From: CAVSUR01 sp052143655
GTDB lineage: Bacteria; Actinomycetota; Actinomycetes; Streptosporangiales; Streptosporangiaceae
Length of the DNA: 9,609 nucleotides
NCBI GenBank assembly: GCA_052143655.1
Contig: JBKQSL010000459.1
Coordinates: forward strand, 1 to 9,609
Direction of reading: 5' to 3'
The notes below the pieces were generated by a model, which saw only the letters and a program-made list of their open reading frames with translations, ran no database searches and was not told the origin of the DNA. The number at the start of each line of letters is the position of its first letter. Position 1 is the stretch's first letter. The translations under genes were made by a program, and so were the position numbers. Positions 1 through 7,920 of the stretch are shown in pieces.

Positions 1-911
1 AGTGCGCGCGCGGCCGGCGGCGGGAACGCGTTGCCGACCTGGCGGTAGGCGGCTGTCCTGCGTCCGGAGAACTGCCAGGAATCCGGGAACCCCTGGATCC
101 GGGCCACCATCCGGACGGTCAGCTTCGGTGTCCCGGCCAGCGGGAAGTCCGGGCCGGGAGGATCGGCGGCAACACCGAGCCCGTTCACGCTGAGCTTGCG
201 CCATGCCTCCCGGGCCCGGGTCGGCCCGAGGTCCGGGCCGCCGTGCTTCTTGCTGCCGCCGACGATCGTCGGCGCGATCCCGCTGGCCCGCTGCCGCCAG
301 GCGCCGGCCCCAGGCCAGCCGCCGGCAGTCATCAGGTCAGCCAGGACATCGCCGACCGACGGTGGCGGCAGCGGGGACGGCTCGGGCCACCGGAACCGGG
401 CCGCCCACGGCTCCCGCACGGCGACCAGGACGAAACGCGGTCGCAACTGCGGCACGCCGTGCTCACTGGCGTGCACCAGGTCCCACCAGGTCTGGTAGCC
501 CATCTCGTGCAACCGCCCCAGCACCTGGGCCCGGTAGCCGTCGAAGCGGCGCGCGGCCAGGCCCCGGACGTTCTCCAGCAGCACCGCTCGCGGGCCGATC
601 TCCGCGACCAGCCGGAGCGCCTGCGGGAACAGGTCCCGCTCGTCGTCACTGCCGAGTTGCTTGCCCGCGATCGAGAACGGCGGGCAGGGCACCCCGCCGG
701 AGACCAGGTCGACGCCGGCGAAGGCACGGCCGTCCAGGTTGTGCACGTCGTCTTCGATGATCTTCCAGTCGGCACCGCGGTTGAGCCGCAGCGTCTCGCA
801 GGCATCCGGGTCCAGCTCGACCGCTGCCTCGTGCGCGAAGCCGGCCTGCTCGAGTCCGAGCGACTGGCCGCCCGCCCCGGCGCAGATCTCCAGGCAGGCC
901 AACTCAGTCAC
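1..911 (-). CDS. C5-cytosine DNA methyltransferase of a Type II R-M system (3' end cut by window edge)
   Basis: Transfers a methyl group from SAM to carbon 5 of cytosine in DNA, protecting host sites from the partner endonuclease at 1004-1765. I translated 303 codons from a GTG at 911; the start is supported by GGAGG four bases upstream. Family motifs are in order: SAM-binding motif I (CAGAGG, residues 10-15), motif IV with the catalytic cysteine in GGVPCPPFS (Cys76), motif VI ENV (113-115), motif VIII QLRPR (155-159), a variable target-recognition region (about 160-260), motif IX (LTVRMVARIQGFPD, 264-277) and motif X QVGNAFPP (291-298). Because motif X is reached, only a short C-terminal tail should be missing beyond position 1. 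It lies 92 bases downstream of the endonuclease stop on the same strand, probably in one transcript. The target GCCGGC is inferred from the endonuclease, not from this protein's recognition region. Confidence 0.95.
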   Translation of the reverse strand, partial: MTELACLEICAGAGGQSLGLEQAGFAHEAAVELDPDACETLRLNRGADWKIIEDDVHNLDGRAFAGVDLVSGGVPCPPFSIAGKQLGSDDERDLFPQALRLVAEIGPRAVLLENVRGLAARRFDGYRAQVLGRLHEMGYQTWWDLVHASEHGVPQLRPRFVLVAVREPWAARFRWPEPSPLPPPSVGDVLADLMTAGGWPGAGAWRQRASGIAPTIVGGSKKHGGPDLGPTRAREAWRKLSVNGLGVAADPPGPDFPLAGTPKLTVRMVARIQGFPDSWQFSGRRTAAYRQVGNAFPPPAARA

Positions 912-915
912 GGTG

Positions 916-920
916 CCTCC
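916..920 (-). promoter_or_regulatory. Ribosome binding site of the C5 methyltransferase
   Basis: GGAGG on the minus strand, four bases before the GTG at 911. It decides the start, because the coding frame has no ATG nearby and the next residues lead directly into SAM motif I. It implies that the methyltransferase initiates translation independently of the endonuclease, whose stop is 92 bases upstream. Confidence 0.6.
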
Positions 921-1003
921 AGCGCTCGCGTTGTGCCGATTCTGCCCGCCCCCGCCGACATTCGGGCCGCTCCCACGCCGATCCGTGCGACCCTCACCGC
1001 GCG

Positions 1004-1765
1004 TCACCACGCGGCGAGAGTGCCGGCCAGCCGCTGGTAGCTCAGGACGCGGCGCTGGCCGACTACTTCCTGCCAGGCGTCCTGCTGCTCGGCGTTGGCA
1101 TTCGCCGCCACACTGGCGGCGAGTGCGTCGTACGCGATGTGATACACCGCGTCCACCTCGCCGGTGCCGCGGGCGATCGAGGCCAGCCGGGTAGGCAGCG
1201 GCTCGGCGGTCACCGTCACCAGGTGCGGCTGCCGGCCCCGCCGGTGCCGGATCATCTGCAGGCACTCGTGCCGGATGTTCTGCACCCGGTCGGACCGGAT
1301 CGTCCACTTGCACGAGATGGCCGCGTGCAGCGGCGGCAGGCCCGAGGCGGTGGCCACCCGGCCGAGCGCCACCGTGACGTCCGGCTTGATCAGGTAGTCG
1401 GTGCCGACGGTGACCCGCAGCTGCGGGTTGGCGCGCACCAGTTCGTCTACCTCGCGCAGGTGCGCGTACTGGTCGAAGCGGGTGATGATGACGCCGCGGC
1501 CGACCACCCAGGCGCGGTCGGGGTGCAGTGCGGGCAGCGCGGTGGCCAGGTGATCACGGACCGCCTGCTCCAGCGGCCCGCCGGAGTCGGCCGGGACGGC
1601 GGCGGCATTATCCCCGGCCAGGCCGAGCTCGGCCAGGATGCCCGCGCTGATCCGGAGCGACTCGGCACTGTCCACGTCGGCGCAGTTGGGCGCCAGCGGC
1701 CAGCCGAGCCGGTTCTTCCCGCTCTGCTTCCAGCCGAGCAGCGCGGCCGCGAACGGCGCGGTCAT
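1004..1765 (-). CDS. NgoMIV-family Type II restriction endonuclease, predicted GCCGGC specificity
   Basis: Probable homotetrameric Type IIF endonuclease cutting unmethylated GCCGGC. The 253-residue product carries the PD...(S)xK core: Asp129 in KPDVTV and Lys153 in AISCKWTIRSDR. From memory of NgoMIV (286 aa), Glu65, Asp129, Lys153 and Glu167 line up with its catalytic Glu70, Asp140, Lys187 and Glu201. Arg157, Asp159 and Arg160 of the RSDR stretch line up with its base-reading Arg191, Asp193 and Arg194. Other family-like stretches are RFDQYAHL (96-103), LVTVTAEP (182-189) and IARGTGEVDAVYH (197-209). The N-terminus is slightly shorter than NgoMIV. The ATG at 1765 is preceded by GGAGGGG with good spacing. 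The methyltransferase gene follows on the same strand. The family call rests on motif spacing and remembered homology; no alignment was run. Confidence 0.92.
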   Translation of the reverse strand: MTAPFAAALLGWKQSGKNRLGWPLAPNCADVDSAESLRISAGILAELGLAGDNAAAVPADSGGPLEQAVRDHLATALPALHPDRAWVVGRGVIITRFDQYAHLREVDELVRANPQLRVTVGTDYLIKPDVTVALGRVATASGLPPLHAAISCKWTIRSDRVQNIRHECLQMIRHRRGRQPHLVTVTAEPLPTRLASIARGTGEVDAVYHIAYDALAASVAANANAEQQDAWQEVVGQRRVLSYQRLAGTLAAW

Positions 1766-1784
1766 GATCCCCTCCAGCGGTCGC

Positions 1785-1838
1785 GGCCGGTGCCCTTGAC
1801 GTGGCCGGTGCCCTCGATGCGGCCGGTGCCCTTGACGC
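1785..1838. repeat. Three tandem 18-bp direct repeats just upstream of the endonuclease start
   Basis: The units are 1785-1802, 1803-1820 and 1821-1838. Each begins GGCCGGTGCCCT and differs only in its last six bases (TGACGT, CGATGC, TGACGC). They end 20 bases from the endonuclease ATG, in its 5' leader. Read on the minus strand they form a six-codon repeat (VKGTGR, IEGTGH, VKGTGR) in a small open frame from a possible GTG at 1851 to a TGA at 1762-1764. That stop overlaps the endonuclease ATG as ATGA. The frame has no ribosome binding site, so translation is uncertain. The repeat itself is certain; its role is not. Confidence 0.9.
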
Positions 1839-2147
1839 GCGCCGGGCGCACGGTGCCGGCCTGGTCTGACTCACCGTAGCCCGGCCTGGGTCGGCCGGCC
1901 AGGCGGCTGCCGTGTCCGGCCGCTCATGCCTGGTAACGGCAGCGGCCGTGCCGTGGCGGGGCAGGGCGGCGAAGGCGTCATGAACCGCCATGAGGATCGC
2001 GCGGAAAATTAAGAGCACATTAAATGTTGCGCCAGCGCTGACTTTTGCCGGCGATTCATAGAATTCACAGAGGAAGATAAGCAGGTATCCATAGCCGCAC
2101 CACCGAAACTTGGGGGCTGCGGATTACTGCTCATCGTGCGAGCGCCT

Positions 2148-2155
2148 GGGGAGGA
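2148..2155 (+). promoter_or_regulatory. Ribosome binding site that fixes a TTG start
   Basis: GGGGAGGA lies six bases before the TTG at 2162. No ATG or GTG in this frame gives a complete receiver domain, and the TTG places the first beta strand (SRILIAEDE) exactly at the N-terminus, as usual in receivers. Confidence 0.75.
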
Positions 2156-2161
2156 CGCAAG

Positions 2162-2533
2162 TTGAGCCGGATATTGATCGCCGAAGACGAGCCGCTGGTC
2201 GCGGACTTCGTGGCCCGCGCGCTGGCGGCCGAAGGGTACGCAACCGCGCATGCCGCAGACGGCGACCAGGCGCTGACGATGGCCCGGTCCGGCCAGTCCG
2301 ATCTGATGCTGCTCGACCTCGGGCTCCCAGGGCGGGATGGCCATCAGGTGCTGGCCGAACTGCGGCGCCAGGGCAGCGGCCTGCCGGTCATCGTCGTGTC
2401 CGCCAGCGGCTCGCGGGCCGAGATCGCGACCGCGCTGCGCGGCGGGGCCGATGACTACTTGAGCAAGCCGTTCCAGCTCGCCGACCTGATCGCCCGGGTC
2501 CGCCGGCTGCGGCCGCGGTCTGCCCCGGCCTGA
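2162..2533 (+). CDS. Stand-alone response regulator receiver protein (CheY-like, no output domain)
   Basis: A 123-residue protein that is a receiver domain and nothing else. Visible features are the acidic pocket Glu8/Asp9 (IAEDEP), the phospho-acceptor Asp52 (MLLDLGLPG), the switch Ser80 (VIVVSAS), and Lys102 followed by Pro and Phe (SKPF). It should be phosphorylated on Asp52 by a histidine kinase and act by protein contact, since no DNA-binding or enzyme domain follows. The frame ends after the last helix with a short Arg/Pro tail, and only 28 bases separate its stop from the convergent hydrolase, so there is no room for a lost winged-helix domain in another frame. No histidine kinase lies in the window, so its partner is unknown. 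A degenerate OmpR-type regulator that lost its output domain is an alternative origin. Confidence 0.93.
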   Translation: MSRILIAEDEPLVADFVARALAAEGYATAHAADGDQALTMARSGQSDLMLLDLGLPGRDGHQVLAELRRQGSGLPVIVVSASGSRAEIATALRGGADDYLSKPFQLADLIARVRRLRPRSAPA

Positions 2534-2566
2534 GTGCCGGGCTGCCGAGAGCCAGTCACCCTCAGG
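2529..2566. terminator. Weak candidate hairpin between convergent receiver and hydrolase genes
   Basis: CCTGAG (2529-2534) can pair with CTCAGG (2561-2566) across the tail-to-tail junction, with a 26-base interior that has little additional pairing. It overlaps both stop codons and could serve both genes. It is far weaker than the hairpins at 4800-4850 and 9523-9569. Confidence 0.25.
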
Positions 2567-3704
2567 ACGGCGGCGGACGGCCCTTGCTGTACAGATGCGC
2601 CACGCCTGGCACATTCGCGCGCTGGCTCATCGCCGCCCGGGCGGTCTGCTGACCCATGACGTAGCGGTTCAGGAATGCCACAGTGACCCCGGCGACCAGC
2701 CGTTCCTGCGGGTTCGAGCCCTCGTAGGGAGTCAGGTGGCTAGCGCCGAACACGTCGAGGTAGTACCGGATCCCGGTGGTATCAGCCTGGTAGAGCTGCA
2801 GGCTCGCGGGCGGCGGGTTGATGGTGTCCGCGCTGCCCTGCACGAACAGCATCGGCGGGGACCCAGGCGGGAAGTACCTGCCGCCCAGCGGCGGCCATTC
2901 CGCTCCCGCCAGCACGACGGCGGCCCTGACGCGGTGATCCATGCAGCAGGTGTTAGCGGCCAGGGCGGCCACGGTGTCGGCGCCGTCGGAGTGGCCGGCC
3001 ACGGCGATTTCGCGCGGGCTGATCACCCCGGCGAGCGGGCCGGAAGCCCGCGCGCTGCGCGCCAGCAGGCGGCTGATGACGAACGAGACGTCGCCCGGCT
3101 GGTTGGACAGGTCCAGCTCGTCCGCGTCGGCGGGCGGGATCTGGCAGTTGGTCCGGGGGAACGTGACGGCGGCTACGACGTAACCCGCGCTGGCCCATGC
3201 GTGCAGCAGGTGCGCGTAGACGCTGTCGCACTGGATGAAGCCGGGCGCGAAGACCACCAGCGGGAACGGGCCGGCCGCGGGCCTGGCCGGGCCGCCCTGG
3301 CCCGCAGCCGGGCGGATCGCCGGGTAGCGAACGATCGTCGGCAGCGGCCGGGCCCCGAGGCGGGACCCGGCTGGCCCGATCCGGTCCTGGTCGACGAGGC
3401 TGAGCCGCAGCCTGCCGACGGCGTAGTGGCCGATAACCCCGATGACCGGGCCGGCCGGGCGCGCCGTGGCCGACGGGTGCGGGGCTGCGGACGAGGATCC
3501 GGTCACCGCCGGAGACGGCGCGGACGACCCGGCGCCGGAGGCGGCGCTGCCGCCCGAGCACCCCGCGAGCACTGCGCCGATCGCCATCGCCGCGACGGCA
3601 CCCCGGGCGGCGGTGACGGCTCGCCGGGACCGGATGAGCCTGGCGCTGGCGCCGGCCCGGGCGGGGGGCCGCCGCCGCGCGGGCCGGCGCGGGCTCGGAT
3701 GCAC
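2562..3704 (-). CDS. Secreted lipoprotein alpha/beta hydrolase
   Basis: A predicted surface-anchored serine hydrolase of unknown substrate. The 380-residue product opens with an Arg-rich stretch, then a hydrophobic segment (about 32-47) ending in a lipobox L-A-G-C with Cys49, so it is probably exported and lipid-modified. A Ser/Ala/Pro linker (50-85) leads to the catalytic domain: oxyanion-region FAPGF (152-156), nucleophile elbow GHSDG with Ser239, acid Asp293 in GSADTI, and His323 in GASHL. This set and spacing resemble the PAF-acetylhydrolase/dienelactone hydrolase-like branch, so an esterase or lipase is likely. Four cysteines (159, 187, 253, 254) could form disulfides outside the membrane. 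The first start is GTG at 3704 with no ribosome binding site. ATG at residue 40 would leave too short a signal peptide, so I keep the GTG. The gene is convergent with the receiver and divergent from the SAM methyltransferase. Confidence 0.88.
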   Translation of the reverse strand: MHPSPRRPARRRPPARAGASARLIRSRRAVTAARGAVAAMAIGAVLAGCSGGSAASGAGSSAPSPAVTGSSSAAPHPSATARPAGPVIGVIGHYAVGRLRLSLVDQDRIGPAGSRLGARPLPTIVRYPAIRPAAGQGGPARPAAGPFPLVVFAPGFIQCDSVYAHLLHAWASAGYVVAAVTFPRTNCQIPPADADELDLSNQPGDVSFVISRLLARSARASGPLAGVISPREIAVAGHSDGADTVAALAANTCCMDHRVRAAVVLAGAEWPPLGGRYFPPGSPPMLFVQGSADTINPPPASLQLYQADTTGIRYYLDVFGASHLTPYEGSNPQERLVAGVTVAFLNRYVMGQQTARAAMSQRANVPGVAHLYSKGRPPPS

Positions 3705-3760
3705 GGCTTGAGAATACTGGGCGGGCGCGGCCCCGGCGCCTGCTGTCGCGAATCACCGCC

Positions 3761-3779
3761 CGCTTTCTTTGTGAAAGCG
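3761..3779. promoter_or_regulatory. Perfect 7-bp inverted repeat upstream of the hydrolase gene
   Basis: CGCTTTC and GAAAGCG flank a TTTGT loop. It lies 57 bases upstream of the hydrolase GTG, inside a divergent promoter region, so it could be an operator or a short leader hairpin. Function is inferred from position only. Confidence 0.4.
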
Positions 3780-3854
3780 CCATCCGCCGCGCAGCGGGCC
3801 TAGTGGAAAGCTCCGCAGGGCTGGCAGTACCCGCGGCTGGGCCCGGCGCCGAAC

Positions 3855-3870
3855 ATTACGGCGCCGTAAT
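3855..3870. promoter_or_regulatory. Perfect 16-bp palindrome, candidate operator
   Basis: ATTACGGCGCCGTAAT is a fully self-complementary 16-mer without spacer. It lies 66 bases upstream of the SAM methyltransferase ATG and about 150 bases upstream of the divergent hydrolase start. Perfect symmetry, A+T-rich ends and placement in a divergent promoter region suit a site for a dimeric repressor such as a TetR-type protein. No regulator gene is in the window to assign to it. Confidence 0.6.
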
Positions 3871-3912
3871 ACTTCTTAGCTGAACCTGAACTCTGTCAAT
3901 AAGCATTGCGCA

Positions 3913-3927
3913 CTATTCGCTGAATAG
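3913..3927. promoter_or_regulatory. Inverted repeat directly before the SAM methyltransferase start
   Basis: CTATTC and GAATAG flank GCT, ending nine bases before the ATG at 3937. TTGCGC occurs on both sides (3906-3911 and 3930-3935), spaced 24 bases apart. No clear ribosome binding site lies between the repeat and the ATG, so the element could overlap the core promoter of a leaderless or short-leader transcript, or fold at the 5' end of the mRNA. Confidence 0.4.
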
Positions 3928-3936
3928 AGTTGCGCC

Positions 3937-4803
3937 ATGACCGAAGGCAATGTTCGCGCCCCGGAAGCTGCCCCGGCGGACGGCCCGGAATCCATCGCCG
4001 CAGGCGGGCTGGCCGTCAGCCGCCTGGCCGGATTCGCGGCCACCAGCACCGTCCGCCGCCAGCGCCGGGTGTGGTCCGGCCGGGTAGCGAGCTGGGATCA
4101 GCATGGCTCGGCCAACCTGCAGAAGGTCACCGCGGCGGTGCTGCAGGTGGCTGACATCCGGCCGGGAGCGCAGGCCGTCGACCTCGGCTGCGGGAACGGC
4201 CAGCTGAGCCTGCCGCTGGCCGAGCGCGGGGCGCGCGTGCTGGCGGTGGATGTCAGCCCGGCCATGGTCGAGGCGCTGCAGGCCGAGGCTGGCCGGCGCG
4301 GGCTGGCTGGCCTGGAGGCCGTGGCCCTGCCGGTCGAGAGCATGGCCCTGCCCGCTGGCAGCGCCGACCTGATCGTGTCCAGCTATGCCCTGCACCACTT
4401 GCGCGACCGCGACAAGCCCCGGCTCGTGGCCGCGGCATTCTCCTGGCTGCGCCCGGGCGGCATGTTCGTGCTAGCCGACATGATGTTCGGCCGCGGCGCC
4501 TCGCCCCGGGACCGCGAGATCATCGCCTCGAAGGTCGCCGTGCTCGCGCGCAAGGGACCCGGCGGCTGGTGGCGGATCGCCAAGAACGCGGCCCGCTATC
4601 AGCTGCGGATGCACGAGCGCCCGGTGTCCACGGACGCCTGGAGCGCCATGATGGCCGCCAGCGGTTTCACTGACATCGTCGCGCGGCCGATCGCCGCCGA
4701 GGCCGGGCTGATCACCGCTCGCCGGCCTGCCACGTCAGCCGGCGCGCAAGCGGCGACGCAGCCGGCCGCCGGGCACGCCACGGGCGCCCGGCCGGCGAGC
4801 TGA
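3937..4803 (+). CDS. Class I SAM-dependent methyltransferase (UbiE/Methyltransf_11-like), substrate unknown
   Basis: A 288-residue Rossmann-fold methyltransferase. After an Ala-rich, probably flexible N-terminus (1-40) come a family-like entry segment (VWSGRVASWDQHGSANLQ, 45-62), motif I VDLGCGNGQ (81-89) for SAM binding, the acidic residue ending strand 2 in LAVDVSPAMV (Asp105), and motif IV-like LIVSSYALHHL (145-155). Then follow LRPGGMFVLAD (171-181) and a C-terminal helical region (about 190-260). The last 25 residues are low-complexity Ala/Thr/Pro. The family methylates quinones, small metabolites or antibiotics, and nothing here fixes the substrate. The gene stands alone between a 133-base-downstream-of-repeat-rich promoter region and a strong hairpin that begins at its stop codon. 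The start ATG has no good ribosome binding site, but no better start precedes the conserved region. Confidence 0.9.
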   Translation: MTEGNVRAPEAAPADGPESIAAGGLAVSRLAGFAATSTVRRQRRVWSGRVASWDQHGSANLQKVTAAVLQVADIRPGAQAVDLGCGNGQLSLPLAERGARVLAVDVSPAMVEALQAEAGRRGLAGLEAVALPVESMALPAGSADLIVSSYALHHLRDRDKPRLVAAAFSWLRPGGMFVLADMMFGRGASPRDREIIASKVAVLARKGPGGWWRIAKNAARYQLRMHERPVSTDAWSAMMAASGFTDIVARPIAAEAGLITARRPATSAGAQAATQPAAGHATGARPAS

Positions 4804-4850
4804 CCCGGGCGGCCAGCGGTTCGCCCGGAGCCGCTGGCCGCCCGGGTCAG
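4800..4850. terminator. Strong 20-bp hairpin terminator overlapping a stop codon
   Basis: Positions 4800-4819 pair perfectly with 4831-4850 around an 11-base loop (4820-4830). The left arm contains the TGA of the SAM methyltransferase (4801-4803). There is no T-tract, as is common for actinobacterial terminators. It lies between two converging transcription units. Confidence 0.85.
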
Positions 4851-4857
4851 ACCGGGC

Positions 4858-4881
4858 CGTCAGGCGCGGCGCGGCCTGACG
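4858..4881 (-). terminator. Hairpin directly after lutC
   Basis: CGTCAGGC (4858-4865) pairs with GCCTGACG (4874-4881) around an 8-base GC loop. It begins immediately after the lutC TGA (4882-4884) in the minus direction. Together with the larger symmetrical hairpin at 4800-4850 it would end the lut transcript. Confidence 0.6.
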
Positions 4882-5513
4882 TCAGCCAGCCACCAGGATG
4901 ACCTCCAGCGTGCGGGGGCCGTGCACGCCCTCGACCCGCTTGAGCTCGATGTCACTGGTGGCCGACGGGCCGCTGATCCAGGTCAGCGGCCGGCCGGCCG
5001 AGTCCGCCAGCCGCGCGATGGCTTCCGGTACCTGTTCCACGACCTGCCCGGCGTGCACGATGCACAGGTGGTAGTCGGGGACCAGGCTGAGGGCTCGGCG
5101 CCCCTGGTCGGGCCCGGCGTCCAGGACGATCGTCCCGGTCTCGGCGATCGCCACGGCGGCACCGGTGATCACGCCGTCCACGGTATCCAGGTCAGCCGCC
5201 GACAGGTCGTTATCGGCGACGGCTGTCACCCCGGCGGGGAGTTCGGGCAGGTCCAGGCCGGAGGGCACGACGACCCGGCGCGCGCCGCGCTCGGCCAGCG
5301 CGGCGGTGATCGCCTCCGGCAGCCGGGAGGGCTGCACCCGCTGCACCAGTGCCCGGTAGTCGGCGAGGCGCTCGGCGAGCAGGTCCAGTCGCTCGACGGC
5401 ATCGAGCTGGCCGGCGGTGCGGTAGTCCGGCCGTGCGGGGCCAGCCGCAGCCGCAGCGTGCCCCGCCGGGCCGAGCGCTTCGCGGATGCGGCCTAGCATG
5501 ATCTCCCGTGCGC

Positions 5514-5517
<4 letters not shown>
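4882..5517 (-). CDS. lutC: L-lactate utilization protein LutC
   Basis: Third subunit of the LutABC complex, which oxidises L-lactate to pyruvate in the cytoplasm. The 211-residue product belongs to the LUD domain family. Visible family stretches are the N-terminal MSAREIMLGRIREALG-type opening, VVPSGLD (about 94-100), the glycine-containing GVITGAAVAIAETGTIVLD (from about 129), SLVPDYHLCIVH (about 158-169) and the C-terminal ISGPSATSDIELKRVEG (about 182-198). The GTG at 5517 overlaps the lutB TGA as GTGA, so translation is probably coupled. The ATG six codons later (5499) is a possible alternative with GGGAG nearby, but the family-like N-terminus favours the GTG. The open frame continues upstream to 5850 inside lutB; that extension is a shadow of lutB. 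Confidence 0.93.
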
Positions 5518-7012
<1,495 letters not shown>

Positions 7013-7016
<4 letters not shown>

Positions 7017-7762
7017 CGGGCCGCCTGCATGCTGTGCTGGGTGGCGGCGAGGATCTCGGCCAGGTGCACGGTCTTGACCCCGGCCCGCAGCCGGGACAGC
7101 CCGCCGCCGATGTGCATCAGGCACGAGCTGTCACCGGCAGTGCACACCTCAGCGCCGGTATCTAGTACGCGGCGCATCTTGTCGGCCAGCATCGCAGTGG
7201 AGGTGTCGGGGTTCTTCAGCGCGAATGTGCCGCCGAAGCCGCAGCAGGTGTCCGCGTCGGGCAGCGCTGCCAGCTCCAGGCCCCGGACCCGGCGCAGCAG
7301 CCGCAGCGGCCGGTCGCCGACGCGCAGCAGCCGCAGTGAGTGGCAGGTCGGGTGATAGGTGACCCGGTGCGGGTAATAAGCGCCGACGTCCTCCACCTTC
7401 AGCACGTCGACGAGCAGTTCCGACAGCTCGTATGTCCGCGCAGCTACCGCCTCGGCGCGCCGGGCGAGGCGCTCGTCGCCGTAGCGGCGTGCCGTCATCG
7501 CGTGCTGGTGCCGCACTGAGCCCACACACGAGCCGGACGGTGCCACGATCACGTCGTAGGGCTCGAACACCGCAACGTGCCGGCGCACCAGCGGCAGCGC
7601 CTCGTGCAGGTAGCCGGTGTTCACATGCATCTGCCCGCAGCAGGTCTGCGCCTGCGGGAAGTCCACCTGATGGCCGAGCCGCTCCAGCACGGTCACGGTC
7701 GCCCGCCCGACATCCGGGAACAGCGTGTCAGCCAGGCACGTCACGAACAGCGCAATCCGCAC
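7013..7762 (-). CDS. lutA: L-lactate utilization protein LutA (CCG-domain Fe-S subunit)
   Basis: First gene of the lutABC operon. The 249-residue product has two cysteine-rich CCG domains like those of heterodisulfide reductase subunit B and glycolate oxidase GlcF. They are seen as TCCGQM (Cys41-Cys42) with Cys9 and Cys79 in PSGSC, and as TCCGFGG (Cys173-Cys174) with Cys140 in HPTCH and Cys214 in SSCLMH. The length matches the family. It starts at GTG 7762 (RIALFVTCLADTLFP opening, typical of LutA) without a clear ribosome binding site. The operon has no lactate permease and no adjacent GntR-type LutR regulator in the window. The 149-base gap to the upstream ligase probably contains its promoter, but I could not identify convincing -35/-10 boxes. 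Confidence 0.95.
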
Positions 7763-7902
7763 GGCTTATCGTTCGTCTCTGTCGCCCATGGGTCACGGTC
7801 AGCGTTCTCGGCTGGGCAGTCTGGCCCGCCGCAGTCCAGTATCCTCGGTCCCGGACCCGGGCGCAGGGGGCGGGTCGCGCCGGAAATGCCGTCGGCCCGT
7901 CC

Positions 7903-7920
7903 GCGGGCTGGTCAGCCCGC
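7903..7920 (-). terminator. Short hairpin over the ligase stop codon
   Basis: GCGGGCT (7903-7909) pairs with AGCCCGC (7914-7920) around a 4-base loop. The ligase TGA (7912-7914, minus) lies at the loop and stem edge. It may end the ligase transcript before lutA or weaken read-through. The stem is short and partly inside the coding sequence. Confidence 0.35.

Larger units (their letters stand above)
1766..2161. other. Divergent intergenic region between endonuclease and receiver genes
   Basis: These 396 bases separate the minus-strand endonuclease from the plus-strand receiver gene. The part next to the endonuclease (1785-1838) is an 18-bp triplicate repeat. The middle (about 2003-2090) is clearly more A+T-rich than the surroundings and is the likely promoter zone for both genes. 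It holds the short inverted repeat ACATT-a-AATGT (2017-2027) and a possible -10-like TAGAAT (2059-2064, plus) without a convincing -35 partner. Open frames crossing the region on the minus strand have no ribosome binding site and no recognisable product, so I call no long gene here. Confidence 0.6.

Noticed and set aside
203..1040. Long plus-strand open frames opposite the cytosine methyltransferase
   Set aside because: They are GC-driven shadows; the minus-strand frame carries all C5 methyltransferase motifs in order.
1139..1879. 246-codon plus-strand open frame opposite the endonuclease
   Set aside because: No ribosome binding site and no recognisable domain; the opposite strand encodes the NgoMIV-like protein.
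1608..2018. 136-codon minus-strand frame spanning the intergenic region into the endonuclease gene
   Set aside because: It overlaps the endonuclease coding sequence by about 160 bases in another frame, is Ala/Arg/Pro-rich, and has no ribosome binding site.
2710..2722. GGTTCGAGCCC resembling a tRNA T-loop
   Set aside because: It lies inside the hydrolase coding sequence and no cloverleaf arms or acceptor stem surround it.
2595..3803. 402-codon plus-strand open frame opposite the hydrolase
   Set aside because: Shadow of the hydrolase; low-complexity Arg/Gly/Ala composition and no domain.
7017..7124. Upstream extension of lutB to 7124
   Set aside because: It lies inside lutA; the GTG at 7016 overlapping the lutA stop gives a normal LutB length.
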